A DNA stretch of 64,000 nucleotides from Saccharomycopsis phalli (Eukaryota; Ascomycota; Saccharomycetes; Ascoideales; Saccharomycopsidaceae). Both the position numbers and the translations under genes were made by a program. Under the pieces are notes generated by a model, which ran no database searches, had not been told where the DNA came from, and saw only the letters and a program-made list of their open reading frames with translations. Shown piece after piece: positions 1 to 9,504 of the stretch. Where the stretch lies: contig CP073219.1 of NCBI GenBank assembly GCA_020342235.1, forward strand, positions 744,001 to 808,000, written 5' to 3'. The stretch's first letter is position 1. Each line of letters opens with the position of its first letter.

Positions 1-22
1 ACACAACCACACAAGTGATACA

Positions 23-1363
23 ATGTCGATGATTAGTCCGGCAACATCTGCCATTGTTGGAGCTTTGGCATGTCAAAAGGATTCATACTTGAAAACACTC
101 ACGACAGTAGTGGTTGGGTGTATTGAAAAAAGACCAGAGGCTATAAAGCCAAAGCAAAAGAAGCCCAGTGATATCCACAAGCTATCTGACAACAATAAGC
201 CATACTACGAGATAGAATTGGAGGATACAGTTATGTTTCCCGAGGGAGGAGGGCAGCCTTCGGATTCTGGTAGTATCAAGGATCTCAGTAGCGGAAAGAC
301 TATTCGGATTAGCCATGTTAGAAGAGATGGACTACTTGCGAAGCACAAGACCCCAGAGCCACTTAATGTAGGTGCCAAAGTTTTGTTAACAGTTGACTGG
401 GAGCAACGCTTCGATTATATGCAGCAGCACACTGGGCAGCATTTATTGTCTGCGATTTTGGATACTTATGAAGTTCCTACGTTATCGTGGAAGATGGCGA
501 CAGGAGACAGTGCCTTGGAATTGGTAAATTATTTGGAGATTCCGCGGGTTCTCAGCGACAAGGAAGTATTAGAAGTCAGCGAGAAGATCAACGCGGCAAT
601 CATTGATAATCTACCAATCACGGTGACAGAACCAGATAACCACACGGAACACAAGACCGGAAAGATTCCTACAAACTATGACTTGGACAAGGGGGTGTTG
701 CGGGTCATCCATATTGGGGACTTGGACTCTAACACATGCTGTGGGACTCACTTAAAGACTACTGGGCATATTGTTGCTGTGACCTTGCTTCACCAAACGC
801 ATGTCAGAGGGACAAACAGTCGACTTCATTTCCTCTGTGGTGGCAGGGTTGGCAAATATGCGCAGGAGACCAGTAAGATATTAAAGGCTGTTGGTGGAAC
901 TTTGAGTTGCCAAAGCGAAGAAATTCCCAGTAAGGTTGAACTCATGAGCGCACAGTTGCGCAAGGTTAACGGAGTGTCCAAAAGTTTGCTAGAAGAGTTG
1001 GCGGCATACAAGGCCAAGGATATTATATCTAAATTGGATACCGACGGAGGGGTTGTCTTTGCCCATTTTAAGGATAAGGGCTTGGACTATTTGACGATTC
1101 TTTTCCGGGAAATTAGCATTTATTGCAACAAAGACATCAAAGGGCTAAAGAAAGCCATAGTCCTTTTGGCTGGAGACTTAAGAGAACAAGGTTCATTGAT
1201 GATATTTGGAGGAGACCCACAAAATATACAAGAAATTGCTAATAAGTTAAAAGCTGGCGTGGTCAACTTAAAGGGCGGGGGGAAAGAGAAGTGGCAAGGC
1301 AAGATATCAACTATTGAAAAGGGTGATATTGAGCATATAACAGAGTGTGTACGATCATTATAA
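23..1363 (+). CDS. AlaX-type alanyl-tRNA editing protein (YNL040W-like)
   Basis: Probably a free-standing editing enzyme that hydrolyses Ser or Gly mischarged on tRNA(Ala), backing up the editing domain of alanyl-tRNA synthetase. The 446-residue protein starts at the first ATG and begins with an IVGALACQKDSY stretch shared with S. cerevisiae YNL040W. A GGGQPSDSG motif (about residue 76) and HTGQH (about 136-140) carry the first zinc/active-site histidines; CCGTHLKTTGH (about 240-250) carries the second Cys/His pair, so the HxxxH...CxxxH set is complete. The last 170 residues resemble the C-Ala region. There is no synthetase catalytic domain, so it is not an AlaRS fragment. RRG7 follows on the same strand after 77 bp. 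The family assignment is secure; the editing substrate is inferred from the family. Confidence 0.9.
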   Translation: MSMISPATSAIVGALACQKDSYLKTLTTVVVGCIEKRPEAIKPKQKKPSDIHKLSDNNKPYYEIELEDTVMFPEGGGQPSDSGSIKDLSSGKTIRISHVRRDGLLAKHKTPEPLNVGAKVLLTVDWEQRFDYMQQHTGQHLLSAILDTYEVPTLSWKMATGDSALELVNYLEIPRVLSDKEVLEVSEKINAAIIDNLPITVTEPDNHTEHKTGKIPTNYDLDKGVLRVIHIGDLDSNTCCGTHLKTTGHIVAVTLLHQTHVRGTNSRLHFLCGGRVGKYAQETSKILKAVGGTLSCQSEEIPSKVELMSAQLRKVNGVSKSLLEELAAYKAKDIISKLDTDGGVVFAHFKDKGLDYLTILFREISIYCNKDIKGLKKAIVLLAGDLREQGSLMIFGGDPQNIQEIANKLKAGVVNLKGGGKEKWQGKISTIEKGDIEHITECVRSL

Positions 1364-1440
1364 ACCATTGATATATTTGTAAGTGTATATATTCTGCCAC
1401 GATGCATGTTCATGGCTTGCATTGAAATTTCAATCTGGCA

Positions 1441-2121
1441 ATGTCCCTCAAACTATGTTGGAGGAGATGCCAAACGTATGCAACATATAGCAACACGGGA
1501 GAGTACTTGACACATGTTGTGAGAAATAATATATCGATCGACACGGCACTATTTAGAGGGACCTATTTTGAACTCCATACCAAAGATGTGCTTCTGCGGT
1601 ACTTGGGTATAAAAGATGGTGACATACAGCTCACGGGTGGGCCATATGATCAAGGTGTGGACATGTTGGCTAAATGGGATCTCCTGCGGTATATTCTCGA
1701 TCAGCATGTCAAACCTAGTGGAAAGCTGTTGATATCCAAAGGATGGCTTGATGTTAACTTGATTGTGCAATGCAAGACCTCGAACAAGAAGATACCAAGC
1801 AAAATTCTTCGAGAAATGACTGGGATTTACAACGACAAGGTGAGCTTGCGGAATAAGAACCGGTCACTTATGATGGTTGCCACCAATAATAATTTGTCAG
1901 AAGATGGGTTGACTTACTTCAACAGATGCGACACACCAATGATCGTGCTACAAGTTGAACTACCGACGATTTCTAAAAAACGTCAACGGATACTGGCACA
2001 AGGGGGATTGCTACAGCTGTATTTGAGAAACGAGAAAGCCAAGCAGTTGCTCAAGGGATTGGGCGACTATGAGATGATTAACGAGAAGATAATTTCACAA
2101 ACGGCATGGGAACCATTGTAA
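1441..2121 (+). CDS. RRG7: Rrg7, mitochondrial protein with restriction-endonuclease-like fold
   Basis: Resembles S. cerevisiae Rrg7, a mitochondrial protein needed for respiratory growth and mtDNA maintenance. 226 residues, close to the 242 of the yeast protein. The nuclease-fold signature is visible: GGPYDQGVDML (about residues 66-76, the catalytic-type Asp) followed after a strand by LIVQCKTS (about 107-114, the QxK element). The first residues (MSLKLCWRRCQTYATYSN) are basic and lack acidic residues, consistent with a mitochondrial presequence. It starts at the first ATG, 77 bp after the AlaX gene; PAN2 starts 216 bp downstream on the same strand. Nuclease activity is only inferred from the fold motif. 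Confidence 0.75.
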   Translation: MSLKLCWRRCQTYATYSNTGEYLTHVVRNNISIDTALFRGTYFELHTKDVLLRYLGIKDGDIQLTGGPYDQGVDMLAKWDLLRYILDQHVKPSGKLLISKGWLDVNLIVQCKTSNKKIPSKILREMTGIYNDKVSLRNKNRSLMMVATNNNLSEDGLTYFNRCDTPMIVLQVELPTISKKRQRILAQGGLLQLYLRNEKAKQLLKGLGDYEMINEKIISQTAWEPL

Positions 2122-2337
2122 CTCGGAACGTGCCATACGAATTTAATGCATGGAAATTGTACATGGACTGTAAGCTGACTCGCTACTGATCTACCGGTGA
2201 ATAGTCGTCCGGAGTGTAGTACTTGGTACAGTATGGTTTGTTTGGACATACATGCACCCATGTGTTATGAGCCCGGGATAGATATTCATATCGAAGCATC
2301 ATCCAACCCGTCTCCATAAGGACATGACAGCGAAATA

Positions 2338-5300
2338 ATGGAAGGGTTTCAAGAGGTTGCTTTAAAGCAAGCTCGATTTCGAGATAGTAGTATTACTAAT
2401 GTCTTATTCAGTGACTCTTCTGATTTGCTCTGGGTTTCAGATCTGAAAGGAAGAGTTTCAAGTTACAGTGACGTCTCACTTACAAACTACACGTCTTACA
2501 TCGGCGCAAATAACTCCCCGATACACCAACTACTCAATCATCCCCGGGGTATTTTAAGTCTTGGAAATGGATGCCTTAAGCTCGCCAGTAATCAGGGGTT
2601 TCCTCGATTCTGTGTTGACACTCTGTTGATTGGGTCCGACTTCACCAACTTTAGTACCATGTGTTACAGTCCCAGCACGGTTAGTAACGTGTTTCTTGCG
2701 GGCACAAAGTTGCTAAATTTCGATCTCACCAAATTGAAAATAAAGTCGAAATATCTGCATAGTCAGAAAATATTTTCTTTGAAATCGAGCGGTAAGCTGT
2801 TGGTGGTAGCCAACACCAATGGAAGCTTGGACATATTGGATTCCACCTCAGGGTACAGCATCGTCAAGCATTTCCAGGCCCATCAGACTGCTTTCTCGGA
2901 TATTGACGTACAGAATAACACGGTCATCACAACTGGTTACTCCAAAAGACACAACTATGGGGCCCCTGTTGTCGACCCATTGATCAACATTTATGACTTG
3001 CGATACATGAAGTCAATGCCTCCAGTATCGTTTCCTGCTGCAGCTTCCTTTGTTTCTTTTCATCCAAAGGTTCCTAATATGTGCTTTGTATGTTCTGCCA
3101 ACGGCCAGCTACAGTTTGTGGACTTGTTCAACGTCAATAACTTCAAAATCTATCAGGTTAACTTGATTCAAGAAGAGGGCGACAGCAATCCTGCTTTCCT
3201 AAGCTCCAGCTCGGCGAGTTCAACTCGAATTGTCAAAATGGAGATTAGTAATTCTGGTGACTTTTTAATATTTGTCGATAACTTCAATAGACTCTACCTT
3301 TGGTCTGTTGATAGCAATAGTCATTTCAACAATGTCCAGAGCTCCTTGGAGTACCCAGTGGCACCTGAAGTAGTTGATGAGCCTTTCGTGGTTGATGACT
3401 ACTCTAAGACATTGAACTGCATCGGTATGCCTTATTATGACGAAGCTTTGCTATCAAACTGGCCGTCTGACCTTAAGTTCAAAGTGGGAAACTTGCCAAA
3501 GCCAATACCAAACGAATTGCTCAAGAACAGCTTTTCAACGAAAAAAGGAAATCCGTTACTAAAGTACAGAAAGACGCGTACCAAGGTAGTGGACTTGTCA
3601 TCGGCAGATTATAATAAGGTCAAGTATGGAGCAAGAAATCAGTATCAACAATGGTACAGTTTGGATTCAAAGGTAAAGAAGAAAGACATTCCTACATTTA
3701 TTAGTGAGAAGGATATTGACTCGTCAGACTCAGACTCAAGTGAGGATGATTCCCCAATAGAAGCATCAGATCCTAATGTGACTCATCTTATCAAACAAGG
3801 GAAGTTTTCAAAGATATTTGACTATAAGCCTTCGCCATTCTCACCTTTGAAAATACCGCCAGCATTTACAAAATTGCACATCTTATATTCAAGGTTTGGG
3901 ATTGAAGATTTCAACTTCAAGTTTTACAACCGGTCCAAAAAGAGGTTCTCAGGATTAGAAATTGATATTGAAAACAGTTACTGTAACAGTTTGTTAATGA
4001 TGTATCGATTTGCTAATGAATTCTATGATTGGGTAACGGGATCTTTGGTGATAGACCCATTCGTCTATAAGGATAATCTGCAAAAGCCGGGAAAAATACA
4101 GCTCTTGCAAAACCCAAAGTTTTCCTCGAATAATGAATTTGGAGGCAGATCTATATTGACTGAATTGGGGTATTTATTTGATATGATGGCTAATTCAAAC
4201 GGAAAAAATTGCAGAACTGCAAACTTTCAAAATGCACTCTGTTCTATACAGCAAACCAAAGCATTGGGATTACTTTATAATGAGACTGGGAACACAGACA
4301 AGGAAGACGTTTACAATAAATTGAAGAATTTGATCCATACTTTTAATCGATTTTTAATGGAGAGATTAAGTTTTGATGAAAAGAGACTACAGTATGCTAG
4401 CAGTCTCAAAGAAGACGATATAAAGCTTGATCTTAACAGCATGCGCTCCGAGCATTTAGATGAAATCAGTGGTATAACTATTGAGACTGAAGTTAAATCA
4501 ACTGCCTGTAATAATATTGAGAGAACGACTAGCACAGTTTATACATTGGATCTCAACTGCATTGAAATTTCAGATTCTGGTAGTCCATTACAATATCATA
4601 AAGGCTTAAGCAAGAATTACACACCTAACCCTAATATCTTTAAGCCTAAGATTTTGACTAAGTTTGGAAACGGATATGGATTTGATGGGTACAATCAAAC
4701 AATATTGCCTTATATTGATGCTGCGATGAATAATCATTCAATTGATTCTCTCAAGACGTGGTGTGGAACATGCCAAAAGTACCACACTATGGAAACGATA
4801 AAGACGGTACGGAAATTGCCTCATTTGCTTTCATTGAATTTGAATTTGGATGAAGACTTGGAGAAAATCCGAAAAATATCCGAGAGCCAAGTGAAAGAAA
4901 TGAGACCGCATTGGTTGGTGGACAAGTTTTATGCCAAGTTATCCAATTCATCGCAGAGGCCAATATTGAAGCTACATGCTTCTGACTTTGCCACAAAGGG
5001 TAGAAACTTTGAGTCTACGAAGCGCAAGTTTAACAATGAGATTATTCGGTACGAAATCGTTGGATACGTATGTGAAATTGCAGGTACACAGCATACCGAA
5101 AGTAATCATTTAATCACATTTGTTAAAGTCAAAAATGGCAATAATCACCAGTGGTGGTTATTTAACGACTTTTTGATAACTCCTATTTCTGATGTTGAAG
5201 TCTTTAATTTAAGCTATTGGTGGAAAAAGCCGTTGATTGTATTATATCAATCAAGCGAGGCCACATCTGAGTTCCATTACAAAATCGATAAGTCAAAGTT

Positions 5301-6027
5301 GGATACTGAGATTTTGTACCGTGATTACTTTGCGCATGGAACTAGAGAAGGAAAAAGAATTGAGTATGAGCTATTAACCAAGGAAGAGGCCCCTAGGGCT
5401 GGAGATTTGGTGGCCCTTGACGCGGAGTTTGTGGTATTGGAGTCAGACAAGTATGAGATTCGATCAGACGGGACTAAAGTGTTAATAAAGCCAAAAAGGC
5501 AATCCTTAGCCAGAGTTTCTGTTGTGCGAGGAAGTGGGCCGAAGAAAGGAGTGGCTTTTATCGATGATTATATTGTTATTGAAGCACCTGTTGAAGATTA
5601 TATTACTTCTTTTTCAGGAATTGAGCCAGGAGACTTGGACCCTTGCACTTCTAGCAGGTCGCTCACATACTTGGAGGTTGCATATCGAAAATTATGGCTA
5701 CTACTTCAAATGGGTGTTATTTTTGTTGGACATGGGTTGACAAATGATTTCAGGGCTATTAATATTCAAGTTCCTTCATATCAGGTACGGGATACGTTGG
5801 ATTTATATTACAAGAAAGAAATTAAAAGAAGGTTAAGTTTGAAATTTTTGACGTTTATGTTACTTGGTAAGAACGTTCAGACGGGAAATCATGATTCCAT
5901 TGAAGATGCAAGAAGTGCGCTTGAGTTATATGACAAGTTTGTGGAGTTGGTTAAAGAAAATAAGTTTGTGACTGAGGTCAATCGAATTTATTCTGAAGGT
6001 GCAGTACTAGGATACAAAGTACCATAG
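2338..6027 (+). CDS. PAN2: Pan2, catalytic subunit of the Pan2-Pan3 poly(A) nuclease
   Basis: Deadenylase that trims mRNA poly(A) tails together with Pan3 in the cytoplasm. 1229 residues, slightly longer than the 1115 of S. cerevisiae. In order: an N-terminal WD40 propeller (about 1-340), a Pan3-binding linker with an acidic SDSDSSEDD run (about 465), a ubiquitin-hydrolase-like domain without its catalytic residues (about 510-980) containing a WCGTCQKYH zinc-type motif, and a C-terminal DEDD exonuclease domain. The exonuclease residues are visible: LDAEF (Asp/Glu, about 1028-1030), GHGLTNDF (Asp, about 1140) and HDSIEDA (His/Asp, about 1190). All four catalytic acids are present, so it should be active. 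It is the last gene before a long empty stretch. Confidence 0.95.
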   Translation: MEGFQEVALKQARFRDSSITNVLFSDSSDLLWVSDLKGRVSSYSDVSLTNYTSYIGANNSPIHQLLNHPRGILSLGNGCLKLASNQGFPRFCVDTLLIGSDFTNFSTMCYSPSTVSNVFLAGTKLLNFDLTKLKIKSKYLHSQKIFSLKSSGKLLVVANTNGSLDILDSTSGYSIVKHFQAHQTAFSDIDVQNNTVITTGYSKRHNYGAPVVDPLINIYDLRYMKSMPPVSFPAAASFVSFHPKVPNMCFVCSANGQLQFVDLFNVNNFKIYQVNLIQEEGDSNPAFLSSSSASSTRIVKMEISNSGDFLIFVDNFNRLYLWSVDSNSHFNNVQSSLEYPVAPEVVDEPFVVDDYSKTLNCIGMPYYDEALLSNWPSDLKFKVGNLPKPIPNELLKNSFSTKKGNPLLKYRKTRTKVVDLSSADYNKVKYGARNQYQQWYSLDSKVKKKDIPTFISEKDIDSSDSDSSEDDSPIEASDPNVTHLIKQGKFSKIFDYKPSPFSPLKIPPAFTKLHILYSRFGIEDFNFKFYNRSKKRFSGLEIDIENSYCNSLLMMYRFANEFYDWVTGSLVIDPFVYKDNLQKPGKIQLLQNPKFSSNNEFGGRSILTELGYLFDMMANSNGKNCRTANFQNALCSIQQTKALGLLYNETGNTDKEDVYNKLKNLIHTFNRFLMERLSFDEKRLQYASSLKEDDIKLDLNSMRSEHLDEISGITIETEVKSTACNNIERTTSTVYTLDLNCIEISDSGSPLQYHKGLSKNYTPNPNIFKPKILTKFGNGYGFDGYNQTILPYIDAAMNNHSIDSLKTWCGTCQKYHTMETIKTVRKLPHLLSLNLNLDEDLEKIRKISESQVKEMRPHWLVDKFYAKLSNSSQRPILKLHASDFATKGRNFESTKRKFNNEIIRYEIVGYVCEIAGTQHTESNHLITFVKVKNGNNHQWWLFNDFLITPISDVEVFNLSYWWKKPLIVLYQSSEATSEFHYKIDKSKLDTEILYRDYFAHGTREGKRIEYELLTKEEAPRAGDLVALDAEFVVLESDKYEIRSDGTKVLIKPKRQSLARVSVVRGSGPKKGVAFIDDYIVIEAPVEDYITSFSGIEPGDLDPCTSSRSLTYLEVAYRKLWLLLQMGVIFVGHGLTNDFRAINIQVPSYQVRDTLDLYYKKEIKRRLSLKFLTFMLLGKNVQTGNHDSIEDARSALELYDKFVELVKENKFVTEVNRIYSEGAVLGYKVP

Positions 6028-7603
6028 TCTGTTTGTTGTTGGTGAGTGTCTGTTTTGATAGGGACACCAAGAAGAGCAATGAGTTGATATAAGAAACTTG
6101 TATGAACCACGATATGATTGCCTTTTGCAGTACATATGGATGTGGATACAATATGGTAATTCAAAATGCCATATTCAATCTGACTACCTGTGTAAGGGGG
6201 GTGTGGCGTGTCGTTAAAATTGTGAAGATCATACATAAAATCGTTTACTATGTGATAATTTCGCATAAGTTAGAATTAAAATAAAGAAAGATAAACTTTT
6301 GTAGTTTTCATACTTTTATGGAAGGGCTGAAACATTTTATGTATGTCCTGATATCTGTTGATTAGTGGTCTGGGTAATTTTTACTACTATAATTCCACTT
6401 GAAATAAAAAATGTTAAGAAGGTGTTTCTAAAATATATATCAACATTTCTAATAAGACTTCCAGGCCTTCAAATATTGCAGAATTTATATACCTGACGAT
6501 ACATTGTGAGTTATTAATCATGTATGTAAAATGATTGTAAACGGGTACATAACCAAAGTTCAGTATGGGATGATGCGCTGTAATATGATGAAAAGGTTTT
6601 ACAATAATCTTAAAATGCTTTTTAGTGAACTTTTATGTCTTTTATATATTCTCTTTGGCAGGAGGAACAATTCTTAGGATTTAGACTACAAGCCGTACGA
6701 GAAACTAAAAATGTAACTTGAATTGTAAAGTGTACTAAGAAAGCAAGCATAATGCGAGAAATCAATTTATAGTTTCAATATGTTGATTAATTTTAAAGAG
6801 CTTCTTTATTTTGCTCCATCTACGAAGAGCACTTATTGGTAATGATGTACATTAGCTACCTACATCATCAGATCTGGCGTTCAACTTAGTTGGAGCTTTT
6901 AGCTTAGTCAATATCTTTTTACTAGTAAACTCGGAAATTAATTTTAGATAAGCTGATGTTAGAGATTATATATAATCAAGAAACTTTCTGAGCATGTACC
7001 TTCTATACCGCACAGCTAGAAATTGTTTCAGAAAATATCAACCCTAAACACAAACAATTGATGCCTTCCAGCTCAATAGTAAAAATATGATGTTTTTATT
7101 TTCTAGGTTTAAAATAATAATTTAGCCAAACGTAATGAAGAATTACGTAGCTATCCTGAAGCTCATATCTCTTGTGACTAAATCGAAATCCAATACAAGG
7201 CAAATCTGAATTATGTTTTTGTTACCACCCAATTCTTGAGACAAGACGGCTCAAACGCCAATTATGGGCTAACTGCTCACCACAGTAGTGGAATTTTACA
7301 GCAATATAAACAAACCATAAAGGAATGGGAATTTACAGACTAGATATGTTCTTTACATCCTTGGACATTACAATAATTATAAATCGTTTACATTTCATCA
7401 AGTCCAAGAAATATAAGAACCACCAGTACTAAAAACCTACTAGATAGAACTTAATTAGATAGACTTTTAATTTAGGCGAGTAATCATAGGAGGCTCTTTA
7501 TTATAATGAACACAATAATGATTCTCTAAAAACAGACAGCTTCCACAAATCTCCCCCCAACAAAAACCCATATACACAGCTATTAACGGTATACACTAAT
7601 AAT
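6028..7603. other. 1.6-kb AT-rich intergenic region between convergent PAN2 and RPL9
   Basis: Both flanking genes end here, so no promoter for them is expected. I found no open frame worth calling, no tRNA B-box and no element ends. The sequence is AT-rich with scattered runs of A and T. A box-C-like ATGATGA occurs at about 6584, but no convincing box D lies at the right distance. A short inverted TGATGTA/TACATCA pair occurs at about 6844-6867. Its length is unusual for a convergent gap here; the others are about 35-45 bp, or several hundred bp when repeats fill them. Confidence 0.6.
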
Positions 7604-8179
7604 TTAAGCCTCCTCCTCAATGACAGTCTTCTCAGAAACGTAAATACCATCCAAAAACTTTCTGATATCCTTGTTTCTAACAGCACAGATCTGTTGAACG
7701 TCAGCAGCAGTCTGGGAGACGTCCTCAACAGAGTTACCCTTCAAGATCAATTCATCCTTTTGAGCGCTAGAAACCTCAACAGTAACACCCTCTCTGACCT
7801 TAATAAGTCTGACTCTCTTCTCACCCAAGAAGTTTCTGATCTCAACGTAGTCAGAACCATCCTTTTGAATAATGTTAACGTTAATTGGGAAATGCGCATA
7901 CACGTATCTCATCTTGTACAAGTAACCCTTGGTGACACCGGTGATCAAGTTAGAGATCAAAGACTTGACAGTTCTCAAAGTAGCAACGTGCTTTCTGTCA
8001 CCATGGTGAACAATGATCTTAATTTGCTTGGAGCTGACCTTTTCGAAAGAGACATCGAGATGGGTCAAGTCCTTGGTCAAAGTACCTCTTGGACCAGTGA
8101 CGGTGATGAGTCTAGAGACAATCTTAACGGTGACACCCTCTGGGATATCCAAGACTTGTTCGGAAGAGATGTATTTCAT
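7604..8179 (-). CDS. RPL9: 60S ribosomal protein L9 (uL6)
   Basis: Cytosolic large-subunit ribosomal protein uL6, near the sarcin-ricin loop and P-stalk base. 191 residues, exactly the family length, and collinear with yeast Rpl9 from MKYISSEQVLDIPEGV at the N terminus, through VTGPRGTLTKDL and KMRYVYAHFPINVNI, to VRNKDIRKFLDGIYVS near the C terminus. It has no intron. It is transcribed away from the first isomerase gene across a 317-bp divergent promoter holding two CACGTG elements. A 195-codon open frame on the opposite strand is a by-product of its codon bias. Confidence 0.98.
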   Translation of the reverse strand: MKYISSEQVLDIPEGVTVKIVSRLITVTGPRGTLTKDLTHLDVSFEKVSSKQIKIIVHHGDRKHVATLRTVKSLISNLITGVTKGYLYKMRYVYAHFPINVNIIQKDGSDYVEIRNFLGEKRVRLIKVREGVTVEVSSAQKDELILKGNSVEDVSQTAADVQQICAVRNKDIRKFLDGIYVSEKTVIEEEA

Positions 8180-8239
8180 TATTGGCTGAGAGTACTGAAG
8201 AAGGTGAAATTTTGTTCAATCTATATATTTCAGGACAGT

Positions 8240-8311
8240 CACGTGCACACACAAGAGTTATTGAGTACGATTTTTTTGTGACCGTTCAATTGACCTTCTT
8301 ACATACACGTG
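8240..8311. promoter_or_regulatory. Two CACGTG elements in the RPL9 / isomerase divergent promoter
   Basis: CACGTG occurs at 8240-8245 and 8306-8311, that is 61 and 127 bp upstream of the RPL9 start codon. In Candida albicans, Cbf1 acts with Tbf1 at ribosomal protein promoters and binds RTCACRTGAY, so these are candidate Cbf1 sites. The first is within GTCACGTGCA and the second within ACACGTGAC. I do not see a clear Tbf1 motif beside them. Confidence 0.55.
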
Positions 8312-8496
8312 ACATTTACACAAATTACATGATGAGCATCTCATGTCGGATGGAGCAGTCAAACTCGTGACACTGGGGAAATACAGTGTCATTGTTTTCG
8401 AATGGACTAGAATAGGTGACTCGAGACGGTTGATTAGTCTTCCATCCAAATTTGAGTATTTAAGCAGTGGGCAATTATTAAAAAAAAACAATAAAG

Positions 8497-9324
8497 ATGG
8501 GAATCGATATTGAAAAGGAAATTCTCTACGATGTTAGAGGCAAGATAGCAGTTATACAACTAAACTACCCTGAGAAGTTAAATGCCATGTCATTTAGACA
8601 TTATCAGTACTTGGCGGAGTTATTAGAAAGGGCTGATGCTGAGCCAGGGACAATTGTGACGTTGATTACTAGCACAGGGAAGTATTTTTCTGCTGGGGCT
8701 GATGCGGAAAGAAATACACAGTTTGGAGAACATTTTGAGAACTTCAACGATAAAAGAAATTTCTGGAAGCTGCATTTCTTTGCCAACAACGGCTACATGA
8801 CCAAGGCGGTTTATGATCATAGTAAGATTCTTGCGGTTGCGTTGAATGGGCCTGTAATTGGGCTTACAGCTGCTGTGGCGGGTTTGAGTGATTTGATCTA
8901 CGCAAAGGATGAGAAATTATGGTTGTTGGTCCCGTTTGCCAACTTAGGCCTTGTTACAGAAGGGTCGGCAGCTACTACTTTGTTTCACCGATTTGGCTTG
9001 TCGAAGGCCAATGAGGCATTGCTTTTGTCCAAGCCAATTAACGGCAGGGACTTGAATAATGTTGGTTTTTTCAACAAGGTTTACAATATTAAGGACACTG
9101 GTGAATTCAATCGAAAAGTCGAGGCGGATTTGAGGGACGCTGTCGGTAGTTTGGATGTGAATTCCATCAAGCAGATCAAGAAATTGGTGCAGGCCAACTT
9201 CAGACAGCAGTTGGTGGCTACCAACATGGAGGAGCTTGCATTAGGACAAGAGAAGTTTGAGGCGGGAATCCCCCAAGCAAAATTTAAGAAATTGCTTTCG
9301 AGATCGCTTAGACATAAATTGTAA
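8497..9324 (+). CDS. Peroxisomal delta3,delta2-enoyl-CoA isomerase-like protein, copy 1
   Basis: Crotonase-fold enzyme of the Eci1 type, which moves the double bond of 3-enoyl-CoA so that unsaturated fatty acids can enter peroxisomal beta-oxidation. 275 residues. The oxyanion-hole segments are visible: TGKYFSAGAD (about 62-71) and ALNGPVIGLTAA (about 113-124). The isomerase glutamate lies in PFANLGLVTEG (about 147-157), matching the catalytic Glu of yeast Eci1. The last three residues, HKL, are a usable PTS1 peroxisomal signal. The protein is clearly paralogous to the next gene (same strand, 180 bp on). Assignment to isomerase rather than hydratase rests on the FANLGLxTEG glutamate. Confidence 0.85.
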   Translation: MGIDIEKEILYDVRGKIAVIQLNYPEKLNAMSFRHYQYLAELLERADAEPGTIVTLITSTGKYFSAGADAERNTQFGEHFENFNDKRNFWKLHFFANNGYMTKAVYDHSKILAVALNGPVIGLTAAVAGLSDLIYAKDEKLWLLVPFANLGLVTEGSAATTLFHRFGLSKANEALLLSKPINGRDLNNVGFFNKVYNIKDTGEFNRKVEADLRDAVGSLDVNSIKQIKKLVQANFRQQLVATNMEELALGQEKFEAGIPQAKFKKLLSRSLRHKL

Positions 9325-9504
9325 CGTAGCGGTGTATATGAAATAATGTACGATGCAGCTTATTACGTTGAAATGTGGAGTCAAATGTGTCTTAATGTAG
9401 ACATCCGAGCCGTGGGTGCAAAAAGTCGCAACTTTACATACCATACGAAATATATAAAACCAGCATAGCAGCCTCAAAAAACACCACATCATACTCAGAA
9501 AACA

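Noticed and set aside
6584-6900. Possible box C/D snoRNA in the 6-7.6 kb gap
   Set aside because: ATGATGA is present but no CTGA box D with a terminal stem lies at a fitting distance, so I did not call it.
7694-8281. A 195-codon frame opposite RPL9
   Set aside because: Same codon-bias effect; RPL9 on the other strand is certain.
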